Source: Acidobacteriota bacterium (GTDB lineage: Bacteria > Acidobacteriota > Terriglobia > Acidiferrales > UBA7541). From it: DNA of 64,000 nucleotides. The DNA is taken from positions 1-64,000 of the forward strand of contig JAKASX010000007.1 of NCBI GenBank assembly GCA_021818865.1, read 5' to 3'. This document shows positions 42,516-50,719 of the stretch, piece after piece. Made by a program: the position numbers and the translations under genes. The notes beneath the pieces were generated by a model that saw nothing but the letters and a program-made list of their open reading frames with translations, had not been told where the DNA came from and ran no database searches. Numbering within the stretch: the stretch's first letter is position 1; each line of letters starts with the position of its first letter.

Positions 42516-43880
42516 GTGTCCACGAACGTGCTGAATTCCATTTGGGGAAGACTGCGCGGAGCAGCCGCGCTGATTTTTGTGTTCCTTTTGGCCGTGCCGG
42601 CTGCCGCGCGGCAAACTGCCTCGACGCCAAGCGCGGCGAAGCGTTCCTCCACTGCCGCTTCCGCGAAATCGAAAACGCGAAAGAACACGGCGATCTCTCA
42701 TCGCGTGGTTCATCCCGTGCGGCACAGAGTGGTGCGTCGCCGCGTCGTTCCGCGCCGCCGCGTTGCGGTGCATCGCGGGGTTCCGGCGCGCCGCCGAGTG
42801 GCGTCGCATCGGCGAGTGGAGCATCGCACGGTCGCTTCTCGGCGTCGCGTGGTTCAACGGCGCTACGTCCGGCCACGTTACATTCATCGCGTGCGGTACT
42901 ACCGCCCGCGCCTGGATCCTTCGGCCGGTGACGTCACCGCGTTCGACGATCCCATGGTGCGACGCGCGGCGATTGCCGCGCTGGGCCCGTACTACGGCTC
43001 GGTGGTCGCGGTCGATCCGAACGACGGCCGCATCCTGGCGATTGTGAATCAGCGGCTCGCCTTCTCCTCCGGCTTCGAACCCTGCTCCACGATCAAGCCC
43101 GTCATTGCGCTCGCCGCTTTGCGCGAGGGCCTGATCAACGGGAATACGCTCGTTCGCGTGGCGCCGCGCTATTCGATCGATCTCACCGAAGCCATCGCCC
43201 ATTCCAATAACGAATTTTTCGCGGAAATGGGCCGCCGGCTTGGCTACGAGACCGTGGCGCACTACGCCCATCTGCTCGGCCTCGGCGAACGCGCCGGTTG
43301 GGATATGCCCGCGGAGCATCCCGGCACGTTTCCCTCCGCGCCGCCTCCGCCGTGGCGTGGCGGCATCGGCAAAATGACGAGCTTCGGCGAAGGCATCCGC
43401 ATCACTCCGCTCCAACTGGCCGCGGAAATGTCGGCGTTTGCCAACGGCGGCTCGCTCTACTATTTGCAATATCCGCAAAGCGCGCAGCAAGCGAAGGATT
43501 TCGTTCCTCGCCTGAAGCGCAGAATCGACCTCGCGCCCTACAACGATGCGATTCGCGAAGGCATGCTGGGCGCCGTGGAATTCGGCACAGCGCGGTTGAG
43601 CTACACGCCCGATGGCGAACTCGTCTACGCCAAAACCGGCACGTGCACCGACGAGACACGCGGCGGCGAACTGGGCTGGTTCGTTTCCTACGCGAGCAGC
43701 GATCTGGGCGGCAACCACCCCAAGCTCGTGCTGGTGGTTTTGCTGCGGCGCTACGGTCCCGGTGTCAGCGGCCCTCACGCCGCGAGGGTCGGCGGGCGCA
43801 TCTATCGCCAGCTCTACATGCAGAATTTCTTCTCCGCGCAAAGCACCAGCGCTTCCGCCGGGTCTTCCGGCGAGGAATAG
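42516..43880 (+). CDS. Penicillin-binding-type transpeptidase with Arg/His-rich linker
   Basis: Exported protein of 454 residues. An N-terminal hydrophobic signal/anchor 'GAAALIFVFLLAVPAAARQ' is followed by about 70 very basic residues (about 60-131, repeated 'RRRV', 'HRRV' words), then a transpeptidase domain with the three penicillin-binding motifs: S191-x-x-K194 in 'PCSTIKPVIAL', S230-x-N232 in 'AHSNNEFF' and K373-T-G in 'YAKTGTCTD'. It should cross-link peptidoglycan. There is no PBP dimerisation or glycosyltransferase domain, so it resembles a compact class-B PBP-like protein. The start is uncertain: GTG at 42516 gives a normal signal peptide; GTG at 42480 is a rival. Confidence 0.82.
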   Translation: MSTNVLNSIWGRLRGAAALIFVFLLAVPAAARQTASTPSAAKRSSTAASAKSKTRKNTAISHRVVHPVRHRVVRRRVVPRRRVAVHRGVPARRRVASHRRVEHRTVASRRRVVQRRYVRPRYIHRVRYYRPRLDPSAGDVTAFDDPMVRRAAIAALGPYYGSVVAVDPNDGRILAIVNQRLAFSSGFEPCSTIKPVIALAALREGLINGNTLVRVAPRYSIDLTEAIAHSNNEFFAEMGRRLGYETVAHYAHLLGLGERAGWDMPAEHPGTFPSAPPPPWRGGIGKMTSFGEGIRITPLQLAAEMSAFANGGSLYYLQYPQSAQQAKDFVPRLKRRIDLAPYNDAIREGMLGAVEFGTARLSYTPDGELVYAKTGTCTDETRGGELGWFVSYASSDLGGNHPKLVLVVLLRRYGPGVSGPHAARVGGRIYRQLYMQNFFSAQSTSASAGSSGEE

Positions 43881-43981
43881 ACGACCGCGCGTGGCGCAGC
43901 CGCGCCGTTTGCGTGTCTACATTAGTTTCGATGGGCTGGAGGGACGCGGGGAGGAAGCGTCACGCGTCCCGCGCCGTTCGC

Positions 43982-44929
43982 TCAGGTCAGGTTGCGCAGG
44001 TTCGGCGTGATGTCGCGGTGGTAGACGTCGAGCTGCGCGAGGGGTTTCGATTCGAGCGCGGTGATTTTCCGCTTCAGGTAATCCTCGTAGGTCGGCACTT
44101 CCAGCTTGTAGTAGACGCCCAGCGCGATTCGTCCGCTCGGATCCTGCGACCGGATGAGCGCCTGCGCTTTCTTCCGCGTGATTTCCGCCGGATCCTCGGG
44201 GTTGTGCACCACCGGATCGTAGTCCGTGCCGTCGAGTTTGTAGAGCCGCGGCTGTCCCTCAACCTGTTCGGCGTACCAACTCTTGCTGTGCAGGTCGTTG
44301 TAGGTGGGGCAGGTTTGCAGGACGTCGACGAGCGAGCTGCCGCGGTGCTGAATGGCCTGCGCGATCAGGTCCACCAGGTATTTCGTATCGAGCGCGTAGC
44401 CGCGAGCCACGAACGTATATCCGCACGCGAGCGCCAACAGAACCGGATTGATCGCCTCCATGATGGATTCTTCGGGCATTGACTTGGTTCGCTGGCCCTT
44501 GCCGATCGTCGGCGATGCCTGGCCTTTCGTCAGGGCGTAGACGTCGTTATTGAAGACGACGTAGGTGATGTCCAGGTTCCTGCGTCCGCCGGCGACGAAA
44601 TGGCCGCCGCCGATGCCGTAGGCGTCGCCGTCGCCGCCCGCTCCGATCACCGTCAGATCGTGATTGGCCAGTTTCAGCGCCGTCACGCACGGCATCACGC
44701 GCCCGTGGAGCGTGTGAAAGGCGTACGTGTTCATGTAGTGCGCCGCCTTGGCCGAGCAGCCGATGCCGCTCACCACCGCCGCGCGATAGGGCGGAATCTG
44801 CAGCTTGGCCAGCGCCATCTGGATCGCGGACAGAATCCCGAAATCGCCGCAGCCGGGGCACCAATCGTTGTGAATGTCGGCTTTGTAGTCCTGCGCGGTG
44901 AAAGGTTTGATCTCGGTCACAGTTCCCAT
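43982..44929 (-). CDS. korB: 2-oxoacid:ferredoxin oxidoreductase, beta subunit
   Basis: Thiamine-diphosphate subunit of 315 residues. 'WCPGCGDFGILSAIQMA' at the N-terminus carries Fe-S ligands, 'SGIGCSAKAAHYMNTYAFHT' and 'GAGGDGDAYGIGGGHF...DITYVVFNNDVYALTKGQASP' are the TPP/Mg site. It decarboxylates a 2-oxoacid (2-oxoglutarate is the typical substrate of this subfamily) with CoA and passes electrons to ferredoxin. Lies 17 bases after the alpha subunit; no separate gamma or delta subunit is present. It is a source of reduced ferredoxin, the cofactor that a benzoyl-CoA reductase would need. Confidence 0.93.
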   Translation of the reverse strand: MGTVTEIKPFTAQDYKADIHNDWCPGCGDFGILSAIQMALAKLQIPPYRAAVVSGIGCSAKAAHYMNTYAFHTLHGRVMPCVTALKLANHDLTVIGAGGDGDAYGIGGGHFVAGGRRNLDITYVVFNNDVYALTKGQASPTIGKGQRTKSMPEESIMEAINPVLLALACGYTFVARGYALDTKYLVDLIAQAIQHRGSSLVDVLQTCPTYNDLHSKSWYAEQVEGQPRLYKLDGTDYDPVVHNPEDPAEITRKKAQALIRSQDPSGRIALGVYYKLEVPTYEDYLKRKITALESKPLAQLDVYHRDITPNLRNLT

Positions 44930-44946
44930 CGAATCCTCTCCTTGGC

Positions 44947-46920
44947 CTAGCGGTTGTAGCCCGGCGGCAGCGGAACCATCGGTGGAAGCATCTTGCCGTG
45001 TTTGCGGCGCAATTCGATCATGCGTTCGAATTCCGCGGGTGCGAATTCGGGTCCCACCACGCGCCCGCCGCTGATGACGATGCGTTCGGGCCCGCCCGCC
45101 ACGGCGTGTTCGAGCGCCGCGACGATTTCGTCCTCGCTGAACGGCCGTCCGTCATATTTCACCACGCGGTGTTGCGGCTGGAATCCGGTTTCCTCGCGCA
45201 CCAGCCGGGCGAGTTGCTCGGAATAGTTGCCGTCGAAGCAGACCACCTTGCCGGCGCGTTCGACCATGCGCCGCACCTGTTCCACCGGGAACGGCCTCAT
45301 CATCCGGATCTGCAGGAAGCTGTAGCGCCGCCCTTCGGGATCGGCGTGGCGCAGCGCGTCCACGATCGCTCCCTTCGACGAGCCCCAAGCCAGCGCCAGC
45401 ACCGGGGTTTCCCCGCTGCCCACCAGGCGGAATTTCTTCTCGTCGGAAATTTCGTTCGAGGCCAGCTTCAGCTTGCCCATCCGTTTTTCCATCATCAGCA
45501 GGCGGTTGGAAATGCTTTCGGTGATGTGGCCGCGCGGGTCGTGCTCGTCGGTCGTCGTCCAGAAAGCGCCGCCCGGCTGACCGGGAATCGAACGCGGGCT
45601 CACGCCGCTCGGCGTGAACGCGTGCCGGAAATATTCACCGTGGCCGTTTCCTTCGCCCTCGAACAGAGCGCCGCGGTCGATCTTCAGGCGCGAAGTGTCG
45701 AAGAGCGGCAGCGTCTGGTAGCTCGAGGAAAGATGCTTATCCACCAGCACGATCACGGGCAGCTGATAGCGGTCGGCGTAGTTGAAGGCGTCGAACGTAT
45801 CGAAAAAGCTTTCTTCGATGTCGCCCGAGGCGATGACGATCCGCGGGATGTCGCCTTGTCCCGCCGACAGCGCGAAGGAAAGATCGCCCTGTTCCCAGCG
45901 CGTCGGCAGCCCGGTGGAAGGCCCGCCGCGCTGGTAATTCACCAGCACCGGCCCCGGCGCCTCCGTCATCGCCGCGAAGCCCAATCCTTCGGGCATCAGC
46001 GCGAAGCCGGGTCCCGACGTCGAGGTCGCCGCGCGCACGCCTCCGTGCGCCGCCATCACCGCCGCGTCGATGGCCGAAACTTCATCCTCGGTTTGCAGCA
46101 CCACGATTGAATGTTCGCGCTGGTTTTCCTCGAGGTACACACTCTCGTCGGTCGCCGGACTGATTGGGTAATACGTTTGAATTCCGCAACCCGCCTGCAG
46201 CTTGCCCAGTCCCACCGCCTGCGTGCCCTTAATCAGCATCTGCTCGCGCGGTTCAGGCACCGGCGGAAGTTGGTAGCTGAGTTTCCCGGTGAAGTGCTCG
46301 CGCGCGTAATTGCACGCGTGGCGAGCGGCGAGCACGTTCATTTCCGCCACCCTGCCCGCTTTCGCGCCGAAACTGTCGCGAATCGCCACGGCCGCCGCTT
46401 CGAAATCGAAGCCGAGCACGCCCACCGACGCGCCCAGCACCATGCTGTTGTTCATGATGCGATAGGCGCGCGCCTGTCCCGGCTTGCCCGCTTCCTCGAG
46501 CGCCCGCTCGAGCAGTTCGGCGTAGGGCATCTCCCAGAACTGCACGTCGTCGCGCTCGATCCAGTCGAGGAATTTGCGGTATTCGCGGTCGTACAGAATC
46601 GCGCCGCCCGGCGCCATCTCGTGCACGTGGCCGGGATGCGCGGGAAATTCGTGGTACAGGTCGCCCACCAGCGTTTCCTCGTCGAGCGCGGAAAGCAGGT
46701 GCACCGCCTCGACGTGGGAAGCCAGCGGTTCGCTGGCGATCCTCAGCCGGTACGCGCTGTGTTTGCCCTTGATGTTCGAATGATATTCAATCTGGCCGAA
46801 GACGTAATAACCGGCCCTGCTCAGCGCCTTCGCGAACATTTCGGCGCTTACGTTGATTCCGCTTCCTTGGGGCCCGCCGATCATCCAGGAAAAAGACAAA
46901 TCTGCCGACTTCCCTCGCAC
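44947..46920 (-). CDS. korA: 2-oxoacid:ferredoxin oxidoreductase, fused gamma-alpha subunit
   Basis: A 657-residue protein, partner of the beta subunit. The N-terminal gamma domain has 'SWMIGGPQGSGINVSAEMFAKAL' and 'GQIEYHSNIKGKHSAYRLRI'; the alpha (pyrimidine-binding) part has 'YPISPATDESVYLEENQREHSI', 'QTEDEVSAIDAAVMAAHGGVRA' and 'TSTSGPGFALMPEGLGFAAM'. The start is GTG at 46920 because GGAGAGGCAACC precedes it and the sequence begins as other KorA proteins do; a TTG seven codons earlier is in frame. Gene order alpha-then-beta with 17 bases between them indicates one message. Confidence 0.92.
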   Translation of the reverse strand: MRGKSADLSFSWMIGGPQGSGINVSAEMFAKALSRAGYYVFGQIEYHSNIKGKHSAYRLRIASEPLASHVEAVHLLSALDEETLVGDLYHEFPAHPGHVHEMAPGGAILYDREYRKFLDWIERDDVQFWEMPYAELLERALEEAGKPGQARAYRIMNNSMVLGASVGVLGFDFEAAAVAIRDSFGAKAGRVAEMNVLAARHACNYAREHFTGKLSYQLPPVPEPREQMLIKGTQAVGLGKLQAGCGIQTYYPISPATDESVYLEENQREHSIVVLQTEDEVSAIDAAVMAAHGGVRAATSTSGPGFALMPEGLGFAAMTEAPGPVLVNYQRGGPSTGLPTRWEQGDLSFALSAGQGDIPRIVIASGDIEESFFDTFDAFNYADRYQLPVIVLVDKHLSSSYQTLPLFDTSRLKIDRGALFEGEGNGHGEYFRHAFTPSGVSPRSIPGQPGGAFWTTTDEHDPRGHITESISNRLLMMEKRMGKLKLASNEISDEKKFRLVGSGETPVLALAWGSSKGAIVDALRHADPEGRRYSFLQIRMMRPFPVEQVRRMVERAGKVVCFDGNYSEQLARLVREETGFQPQHRVVKYDGRPFSEDEIVAALEHAVAGGPERIVISGGRVVGPEFAPAEFERMIELRRKHGKMLPPMVPLPPGYNR

Positions 46921-47124
46921 GGTTGCCTCTCCTAGCGACAATTTGTTTGTACTCTACCACAGCGTTCCGGGGCACGATACCGGGGGTGCGCGAAAGAAGC
47001 AGCGCGGCGCAGACTGTTAGAGACTTGATTCGTGGGGGCGCCGTGCCGGCGTCGCCCGCGGACTTCCGGAAACGCGAGAGGAAATTTTCCTTGCTTCTTC
47101 GCCTTCTCTTCGCCTACAGTAATT

Positions 47125-47145
47125 CCGCAATGCGTTTGATTGCGG
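47125..47145. promoter_or_regulatory. Inverted repeat over the lexA Shine-Dalgarno
   Basis: CCGCAAT-GCGTTTG-ATTGCGG: two perfect 7-base arms separated by 7 bases, ending 7 bases before the lexA ATG and sharing bases with the GGAGG Shine-Dalgarno. It could be a LexA autoregulatory operator or an RNA hairpin that limits ribosome access. It does not match the E. coli or Bacillus LexA box. Confidence 0.55.
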
Positions 47146-47152
47146 AGGCGAC

Positions 47153-47776
47153 ATGGCTCTGACCAAACGGCAAAAACAGGTGCTCGATTTTCTGGTGTCG
47201 TTTCTCGACCGGCGCGGCTATTCACCGAGCTACGAGGAGATGGCCAAATCGCTCGGTCTCGCCTCGCTGGCCACCGTCCACAAACATCTCACCACGCTCG
47301 AGCGCAAGGGATTCATCCGCCGCGGCCACAATCGCAGCCGTTCGATCGAAATCCTGAATCTCCCGCGTCCGGTGCGGGAGGAGGTGATCGGGCGCCAGGC
47401 GGCCGAACTGCCGCTCGTCGGCCGCATCGCCGCGGGCCAGCCGCTCGAAGCGGTCGAAAGCCGCGAAGCGATTTCGCTGGGCGATTTCACCCGCGGCCGC
47501 GGCACCTACGTGCTGCAGGTGAAGGGGAATTCGATGCGCGACGATCACATCCTCGACGGCGATTACATCGTCGTGGAGCAGACGCAGGTCGCGAATCCCG
47601 GCGAAATCGTCGTCGCGCTGGTTCGCGGCGAGGAAGCCACGCTGAAGCGCTTCTATCGAGAAGCCGGCGGACGCATCCGCCTGCAGCCGGCCAACGCCGA
47701 AATGCAGCCCATCTTCGTTCCCGCCGACGAAGTGAAGGTGCAGGGCCGCGTGGTCGGGGTTCTGCGCAAGTATTAG
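47153..47776 (+). CDS. lexA: LexA repressor
   Basis: SOS repressor of 207 residues. N-terminal winged helix (about 1-65: 'TKRQKQVLDFLVSFLDRRGYSPSYEEMA'-type start with 'LASLATVHKHLTTLERKGFI' recognition helix) and C-terminal serine protease domain. The self-cleavage site is A94-G95 in 'RIAAGQPLEA', catalytic S127 in 'KGNSMRDDHI' and K165 in 'EATLKRFY'. RecA filaments would trigger cleavage after DNA damage. Start ATG 47153 with GGAGGCGAC upstream. The inverted repeat over the Shine-Dalgarno is a likely autoregulation element. Confidence 0.96.
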   Translation: MALTKRQKQVLDFLVSFLDRRGYSPSYEEMAKSLGLASLATVHKHLTTLERKGFIRRGHNRSRSIEILNLPRPVREEVIGRQAAELPLVGRIAAGQPLEAVESREAISLGDFTRGRGTYVLQVKGNSMRDDHILDGDYIVVEQTQVANPGEIVVALVRGEEATLKRFYREAGGRIRLQPANAEMQPIFVPADEVKVQGRVVGVLRKY

Positions 47777-47849
47777 GCGAGCGGCGCGGACTTCGGTCTG
47801 CTTTTGGGGCTGTCCCGAGCGGTCTCGCGAAACCGCAAAAAACCGACTT

Positions 47850-47885
47850 GCCTCAATTTGAGGCCGGGGTCTACAGTGTTAGAAC
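47850..47885 (+). promoter_or_regulatory. Promoter with palindrome before the bactofilin gene
   Basis: GCCTCAA-T-TTGAGGC (47850-47864), a perfect 7-base-arm palindrome whose right arm is part of a -35-like TTGAGG, followed 16 bases later by TAGAAC (47880-47885). Bactofilin starts at 47940. The overlap of palindrome and -35 suggests a repressor site. Confidence 0.42.
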
Positions 47886-47939
47886 TGTTCCGCGCCCCGT
47901 TCGCGTTCGATCGGCCGGAGCAGCAATCGAGGAAACCTC

Positions 47940-48461
47940 ATGTGGCCAGGAAAGAAGCGGGAAATTCCGAATGAGCCGGAGGTCAAGGCCCCGCCGGCTC
48001 CCGCAAAGCCTGCACCTACGGTGCAGCCCGCGCCGCCTCCGCAGCCACGTCCCTCTCAGGAGGCCAAACCGATGACGCCCACCGAACCTTCCCGCCCGAG
48101 CGCCCCCGAACGCCGTGGCGCGCACGTTGGCCCGGGCCTGCACGTTCAAGGCGAAATCAGCGGCCAGGAAGACCTTCAGGTCGACGGCCGCGTCGAAGGC
48201 AACATCGTTCTTGGCGAGCACCGGCTGACCATCGGCGCTGCCGCCCGCGTCACCGCCGATATTTCAGCGCGCGAAGTGGTGGTCTTCGGCAACGTGAAGG
48301 GCAATCTGCGCGCGCGCGACCGCATCGAAATCAAAAAGGACGGTTCGGTCGTTGGTGACCTGGCGACCGCCAGGATCATGATCGAGGATGGCGCTTATTT
48401 CAAAGGCTCGATCGAAATCGAGCGCGGCGCTGAATCCGCCGCTTCCGCCCAAGCCCGCTAA
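47940..48461 (+). CDS. Bactofilin (polymer-forming cytoskeletal protein)
   Basis: A 173-residue protein: an N-terminal proline-rich disordered tail (about 14-60) and a right-handed beta-helix core made of short repeats such as 'HVQGEISGQEDLQVDGRVEGNI', 'AARVTADISAREVVVFGNVKGNL' and 'GSVVGDLATARIMIEDGAYFKG'. Bactofilins polymerise without nucleotides and scaffold cell-wall enzymes or division sites. The start ATG 47940 follows GAGGAAACCTC. A proline-rich tail commonly mediates partner binding. It is followed by a VOC-protein remnant. Confidence 0.92.
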   Translation: MWPGKKREIPNEPEVKAPPAPAKPAPTVQPAPPPQPRPSQEAKPMTPTEPSRPSAPERRGAHVGPGLHVQGEISGQEDLQVDGRVEGNIVLGEHRLTIGAAARVTADISAREVVVFGNVKGNLRARDRIEIKKDGSVVGDLATARIMIEDGAYFKGSIEIERGAESAASAQAR

Positions 48462-48504
48462 GCCGCTACGCCCCAGCCCGCCGCCTGACGCACGGGGATT
48501 CTTC

Positions 48505-48675
48505 GTGAGCCAACATCTGGCGATCGTCTACAGCGAAGACCTCGAGGCGAGCGAGAGGAACGTCCAAGCCGCCGGCGGGAAAATCGTGAAACCGACTTTT
48601 TCTTTCCCGGGTGGGCGACGGTTTCACTTCACCGACCCGAGCGGAAACGAGCTGGCCGTTTGGTCGGACAAGTAG
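48505..48675 (+). pseudogene. C-terminal fragment of a VOC (glyoxalase-like) protein
   Basis: About 57 codons, beginning near the GTG at 48504: 'LAIVYSEDLEASERNVQAAGGKIVKPTF' then 'FPGGRRFHFTDPSGNELAVWSDK'. This equals the second half of a small VOC-family protein ('SEDLEAT..KV.AAGGKIVKP..SFPGGRRFHFTDP.GNE.AVWSD'). The N-terminal half, including its metal ligand, is absent, and the frame overlaps the end of the bactofilin gene upstream. So it is a truncated remnant, unless a short single-domain version is expressed. Confidence 0.62.
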
Positions 48676-48892
48676 GTTCGATCACACCACCAGCGAGTTG
48701 CGGAAATCAGGACATGCCAGATTTCAGCGCGGCGATCCCATAGCCGAACGATAATGATGCGTGATTTTCATCTCGCGCCGCCGTCCAGCCAAGACAGGCG
48801 TGGCGCGCAACCACACCCGGCCTAATCACGAAAAGGATTGCGGCCGAGCGCTTTCCGCGCGAGCTGCCTGAGACGTATCGAACGTCGCGCTT

Positions 48893-49492
48893 TTAGAGTT
48901 TCCCGAATCGCCAGACCAGACCAGTTTCCACGCGGAAATTGTTCTGCAGGTTGTTCACGCCGTCGTTCCACTTCGTCATGAAATATTCGGCTTGGAAAAC
49001 GCGAACGGCCAGGTGTTTGGTGACCGAGGCGTCCAGGCCGCCGCCGATGGTCCACGCAAAGGCGTTCTTATCGGCCTGGAAAAACCCGCTCTGGCCGTTG
49101 TTCCCGACCGGCAGCGCGTTGTTGCCCTTCACACCGCCGAACAGCGTCTGAAAATAAGGCGTCAGCGTGTTCCATTTCCGGATGGAAAGCTTGGGGCCAA
49201 AAAGGTAAGAGGCGTAGGTGATGTCCATTCCACCGGCCGAGCTGACCGTGCTGGTGTTGTAGCCGCCGACTTCGGCGACGATGCCCCACATGTTTGTCAG
49301 GTTGAAGGTGATCGAACCGGTGCCGCCGTTGGCTTGCAATCCTTCGCTATAGTCGCCCGGCCCTTTAATATTGTCGCGCATGTAAGCGTACGTGCCGGCC
49401 AGTTCGACTTTCGACGCCTTCGTTTGGGCAAAAGCGGGAAGACTCATCGCCAGGAACAAACCGAACGCCGCGAAAACTTTTCCACACCTCAT
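48893..49492 (-). CDS. Outer-membrane beta-barrel (OmpA/porin-like) protein
   Basis: A 199-residue outer-membrane protein. After the signal peptide 'MRCGKVFAAFGLFLAMSLPAFAQ' come alternating hydrophobic strands ('TYAYMRDNIKG', 'GTGSITFNLTNMWGIVAEVGGYNTS', 'YASYLFGPKLSIRKW', 'TPYFQTLFGGVKG', 'GGLDASVTKHLAVRVFQAEYFM') and a terminal aromatic strand 'NFRVETGLVWRFGKL'. An eight-stranded barrel is likely. Start ATG 49492 follows GGAGGTGGGAG. No neighbour hints at a substrate; a structural or adhesin-like role is as likely as transport. Confidence 0.8.
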   Translation of the reverse strand: MRCGKVFAAFGLFLAMSLPAFAQTKASKVELAGTYAYMRDNIKGPGDYSEGLQANGGTGSITFNLTNMWGIVAEVGGYNTSTVSSAGGMDITYASYLFGPKLSIRKWNTLTPYFQTLFGGVKGNNALPVGNNGQSGFFQADKNAFAWTIGGGLDASVTKHLAVRVFQAEYFMTKWNDGVNNLQNNFRVETGLVWRFGKL

Positions 49493-49760
49493 CAAGCTCC
49501 CACCTCCGCAGGAATCGTGTAAACGTTGAATTACCCCAACGAGTACGAAACACTAAGATGCCCGACATCCCACCCGATATGCAAGCAAGTTTGGCGAATC
49601 CGATGTCGCAACGGCCATTATTCCCATTTTGATACGTACGTCTTTAGTTTATATTACGCTTTTTTTGCCCCTTGCCGGAAAAGCGCCGCGTCTTGCGTTC
49701 GGACCCGCACCGCGCCTGCGGTACCATTTATCGCAACTTGTGCAACGGAGGTTTCGCCCG

Positions 49761-50513
49761 GTGCCGGATCGCATCGCTTTCCTCGCCGATATTCATGGCA
49801 ATTCCTGGGCTCTCGAAGCCGTCCTCGACCACGTTCGGTGCCAATCCGTCACGCGTATCGTGGATCTCGGCGACGTTCTCTATGGCCCGCTGAATCCGCT
49901 CGAAACCTTCCGGCAGCTTGCCGAAGCGCAAACCCCCGTCACCATTTCCGGCAACATGGACCGGCTGGTCCACGCTTCCTCCGACGCCGAAATCCGTGCG
50001 AATCCGACGCTCGCTTTCGTTCTGCGCGCTCTCGGCCCGGAACCCGTCGCCTGGCTGAAATCCTTACCTGGAACCGCGACCCTCGACGACGAACTGCTTC
50101 TGTGCCACGGCACACCGTTTTCCGACGACGAGTACCTTCTCGAAGACGTTTCCTCGGGCTACCCGGTCGTATTGCCCGAAGCGGAGATTCTCCGGCGCCT
50201 GGGTCCCGTCAGCCATCGCGTCGTCCTGTGCGCGCATTCGCACATTCCTCGCGTGGTGCATCTCTCCACCGGCCAGCTCGTAGTGAATCCCGGCAGCGTT
50301 GGCCTGGCCGCGTACGATCAAAATATTCCGCACATGCACTTCATGGAGTCCTATGCACCGCACGCCTCCTACGCGATTCTGGAGAAAAGTTCACAGGGCT
50401 GGAACGTCTCGCTTCACCGCGTCGCCTACGACTGGAACGCCGCGGCGCGGCGCGCCGGCGAGCTCGGCCGCGAGGACTGGGCCCGTGGTATCGCCACCGG
50501 CCGCATGACCTGA
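49761..50513 (+). CDS. Metallophosphoesterase (YfcE/MJ0936 type)
   Basis: Binuclear-metal phosphodiesterase of 250 residues. Motifs in order: 'AFLADIHGNSWAL' (D-x-H), 'RIVDLGDVLYGPLNPLE' (GD), 'TISGNMDR' (GNH variant with D), 'LLLCHGTP' (H) and 'VLCAHSHIPRVVHLSTGQLVVNPGSVGLAAYD' (GHTH variant). A cytoplasmic phosphatase; natural substrate is unknown. GTG start at 49761 has GGAGG about nine bases upstream. The frame is open earlier but lacks a Shine-Dalgarno; the region in front is AT-rich (49640-49670), fitting a promoter shared divergently with the barrel gene. Confidence 0.86.
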   Translation: MPDRIAFLADIHGNSWALEAVLDHVRCQSVTRIVDLGDVLYGPLNPLETFRQLAEAQTPVTISGNMDRLVHASSDAEIRANPTLAFVLRALGPEPVAWLKSLPGTATLDDELLLCHGTPFSDDEYLLEDVSSGYPVVLPEAEILRRLGPVSHRVVLCAHSHIPRVVHLSTGQLVVNPGSVGLAAYDQNIPHMHFMESYAPHASYAILEKSSQGWNVSLHRVAYDWNAAARRAGELGREDWARGIATGRMT

Positions 50514-50719
50514 CGCGATGTCCCCGCGATTTGCGGTTTCTGCCGGCAAGGGGACGGCAGCGCGGAAAAATTGGCTGGTGGAAGCGAGGTTTGTTATAGC
50601 ATAGGGGCTTGAGCGGCTTGGGCGGTTGGCCGGCGCGGAGCGCTGCCAGCGCCTTGGGAGTTGCCTGCGACGAGCCTGCGCGGACGGGAGCTTCCGCGCC
50701 TGTGCGGCGGGCGAGCAAG

